From Planctomyces sp. (GTDB taxonomy: Bacteria > Planctomycetota > Planctomycetia > Planctomycetales > Planctomycetaceae), in NCBI GenBank assembly GCA_002702685.1, contig PABD01000240.1, positions 1 through 32,905 on the forward strand: a DNA stretch of 32,905 nucleotides, in the 5' to 3' direction. A program made the position numbers and the translations under genes. Shown in pieces: positions 32,465 to 32,905 of this stretch. Positions within the stretch are counted from its first letter, which is position 1; the number at the start of each line of letters is the position of its first letter. The notes under the pieces are model-generated. The model did no database searches, had not been told where the DNA came from, and worked only from the letters and a program-made list of their open reading frames with translations.

Positions 32465-32641
32465 GGGTGGCCCAGACAATCACGAAGTGTTGTCTGGGTG
32501 CCGAAGGCACACAAAGGCGTCCAACTTTTTCAATGGAAGAGTCGAGAGACTCTATCTTCAGACTCTATCTTCAAACAGATTTCAACGCTTATGTGTTGCT
32601 GCGCAACCCAGACAACTCTGACGAGATTGTCTGGGCCACCC
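32465..32641 (-). repeat. Dispersed palindromic element, copy C (177 bp, inverted)
   Basis: This copy has the most regular ends (GGGTGGCCCAGACAATC and its exact reverse complement). Read on the minus strand it follows copies A and B: TTGTCTGGGTTGCGCAGCAAC, CACATAAGCGTTGAA, the AGAGTC-TCTC-GACTCT hairpin, GTTGGACGCCTTTGTG and GTGCC-TTCG-GCAC. Its extra length comes from a 13-base tandem duplication (AGACTCTATCTTC twice, 32547-32572). It lies between lutC and the FAH-family gene. Confidence 0.9.
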
Positions 32642-32672
32642 GGGTTTGACCAATTGCGGCTCACCTTCGCGA

Positions 32673-32905
32673 TTATTCATCCACCACCGTATTCCGCAGC
32701 ACGCCGACGCCTTCGATTTCTACTTCCACCACGTCGCCCGATTTGATGACGTCGGTCTTGCCCGGTGTGCCGGTGAAGATCAGGTCGCCCGGATGCAGGG
32801 TCGTGTGCTGGCTGATGAAACTGACGGTTGTGGCGACGTCATGAATCAGCAGGCTGGTTCGTTCATCCTGGACGACTTTACCGTTCAACTTGAGCGTCAT
32901 CTGCA
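32673..32905 (-). CDS. Fumarylacetoacetate hydrolase family protein, C-terminal fragment
   Basis: The 3' part of a gene that begins beyond the window's right edge. The frame is open to the edge, so the ATG used by the track (32900) is internal. The 77 codons present encode ERTSLLIHDVATTVSFISQ and then HPGDLIFTGTPGKTDVIKSGD, VVEVEIEGVGVLRNTVVDE. The IxTGTPxG segment and the closing GDxVEVEIEGxGxLxN are signatures of the FAH fold, used by fumarylpyruvate hydrolases, acylpyruvases and related aromatic-degradation enzymes. Substrate cannot be predicted. It is convergent with lutC, with copy C of the palindromic element between them. Confidence 0.9.
   Translation of the reverse strand, partial: QMTLKLNGKVVQDERTSLLIHDVATTVSFISQHTTLHPGDLIFTGTPGKTDVIKSGDVVEVEIEGVGVLRNTVVDE

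Noticed and set aside
32432-32746. Plus-strand frames (32432-32746, 32467-32649) across palindromic element C
   Set aside because: Their peptides (for example VLLRNPDN) are translations of the repeat, and similar ones arise from copies A and B.

Overview
The window looks like chromosomal DNA of a planctomycete (Planctomycetota). This is inferred from gene content, not from a marker gene. The signs are two secreted PQQ-like beta-propeller proteins, a leucine-rich-repeat lipoprotein, a tandem GYF_2 (DUF4339) membrane protein, a SEC-C/TPR protein, a Tat-exported N,N-dimethylformamidase-like protein, a small secreted carboxypeptidase-regulatory-like protein, and lpxK (lipid A synthesis), all in moderately GC-rich DNA. 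I saw no rRNA, tRNA, CRISPR array, prophage or complete insertion sequence.

Layout. 1-5 kb: the 3' end of an SLC13-type permease, a PH-like membrane protein, a VOC/PhnB-like protein, an LRR lipoprotein, proC, and a secreted His/Gly-rich protein. 5-9.3 kb (minus strand): an iron-containing alcohol dehydrogenase whose 3' end overlaps a PQQ-like propeller gene, and a second propeller gene. 9.5-11.6 kb is an accessory-looking patch: an Xre-type regulator with a His-rich tail, a small charged ORF, a ribbon-helix-helix-like reading frame whose start codon is followed at once by a stop, and a stand-alone N-terminal fragment of an IS5-type transposase. 11.7-17.7 kb: an SGNH hydrolase, a small secreted protein, a dimethylformamidase-like protein and the GYF_2 protein. 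17.8-18.0 kb has no gene but holds a strong promoter-terminator pair, a candidate small RNA. 18.4-26.1 kb: the SEC-C/TPR protein, a WYL regulator, an AsmA-like membrane protein, a TolC-family lipoprotein and a short Mpo1-like protein. 26.5-32.9 kb: icd (isocitrate dehydrogenase), lpxK, a lutABC lactate-utilisation operon and the 3' end of a FAH-family hydrolase.

The most distinctive structure not explained by genes is a dispersed palindromic element of about 165-177 bp. Three copies lie in the last 5 kb, one each after icd, lpxK and lutC, with extra solo or tandem copies of its terminal repeat. It has near-perfect 17-bp terminal inverted repeats, several internal hairpins and no coding capacity, so it resembles a MITE or REPIN-like non-autonomous element.

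The clear functional unit is lutABC, with ATGA overlaps and a TATAAT promoter ahead of a 177-nt structured leader. The alcohol dehydrogenase/propeller pair is also likely co-transcribed. Most other genes appear to be single transcription units. All assignments are by reading the sequence; no database search was run.
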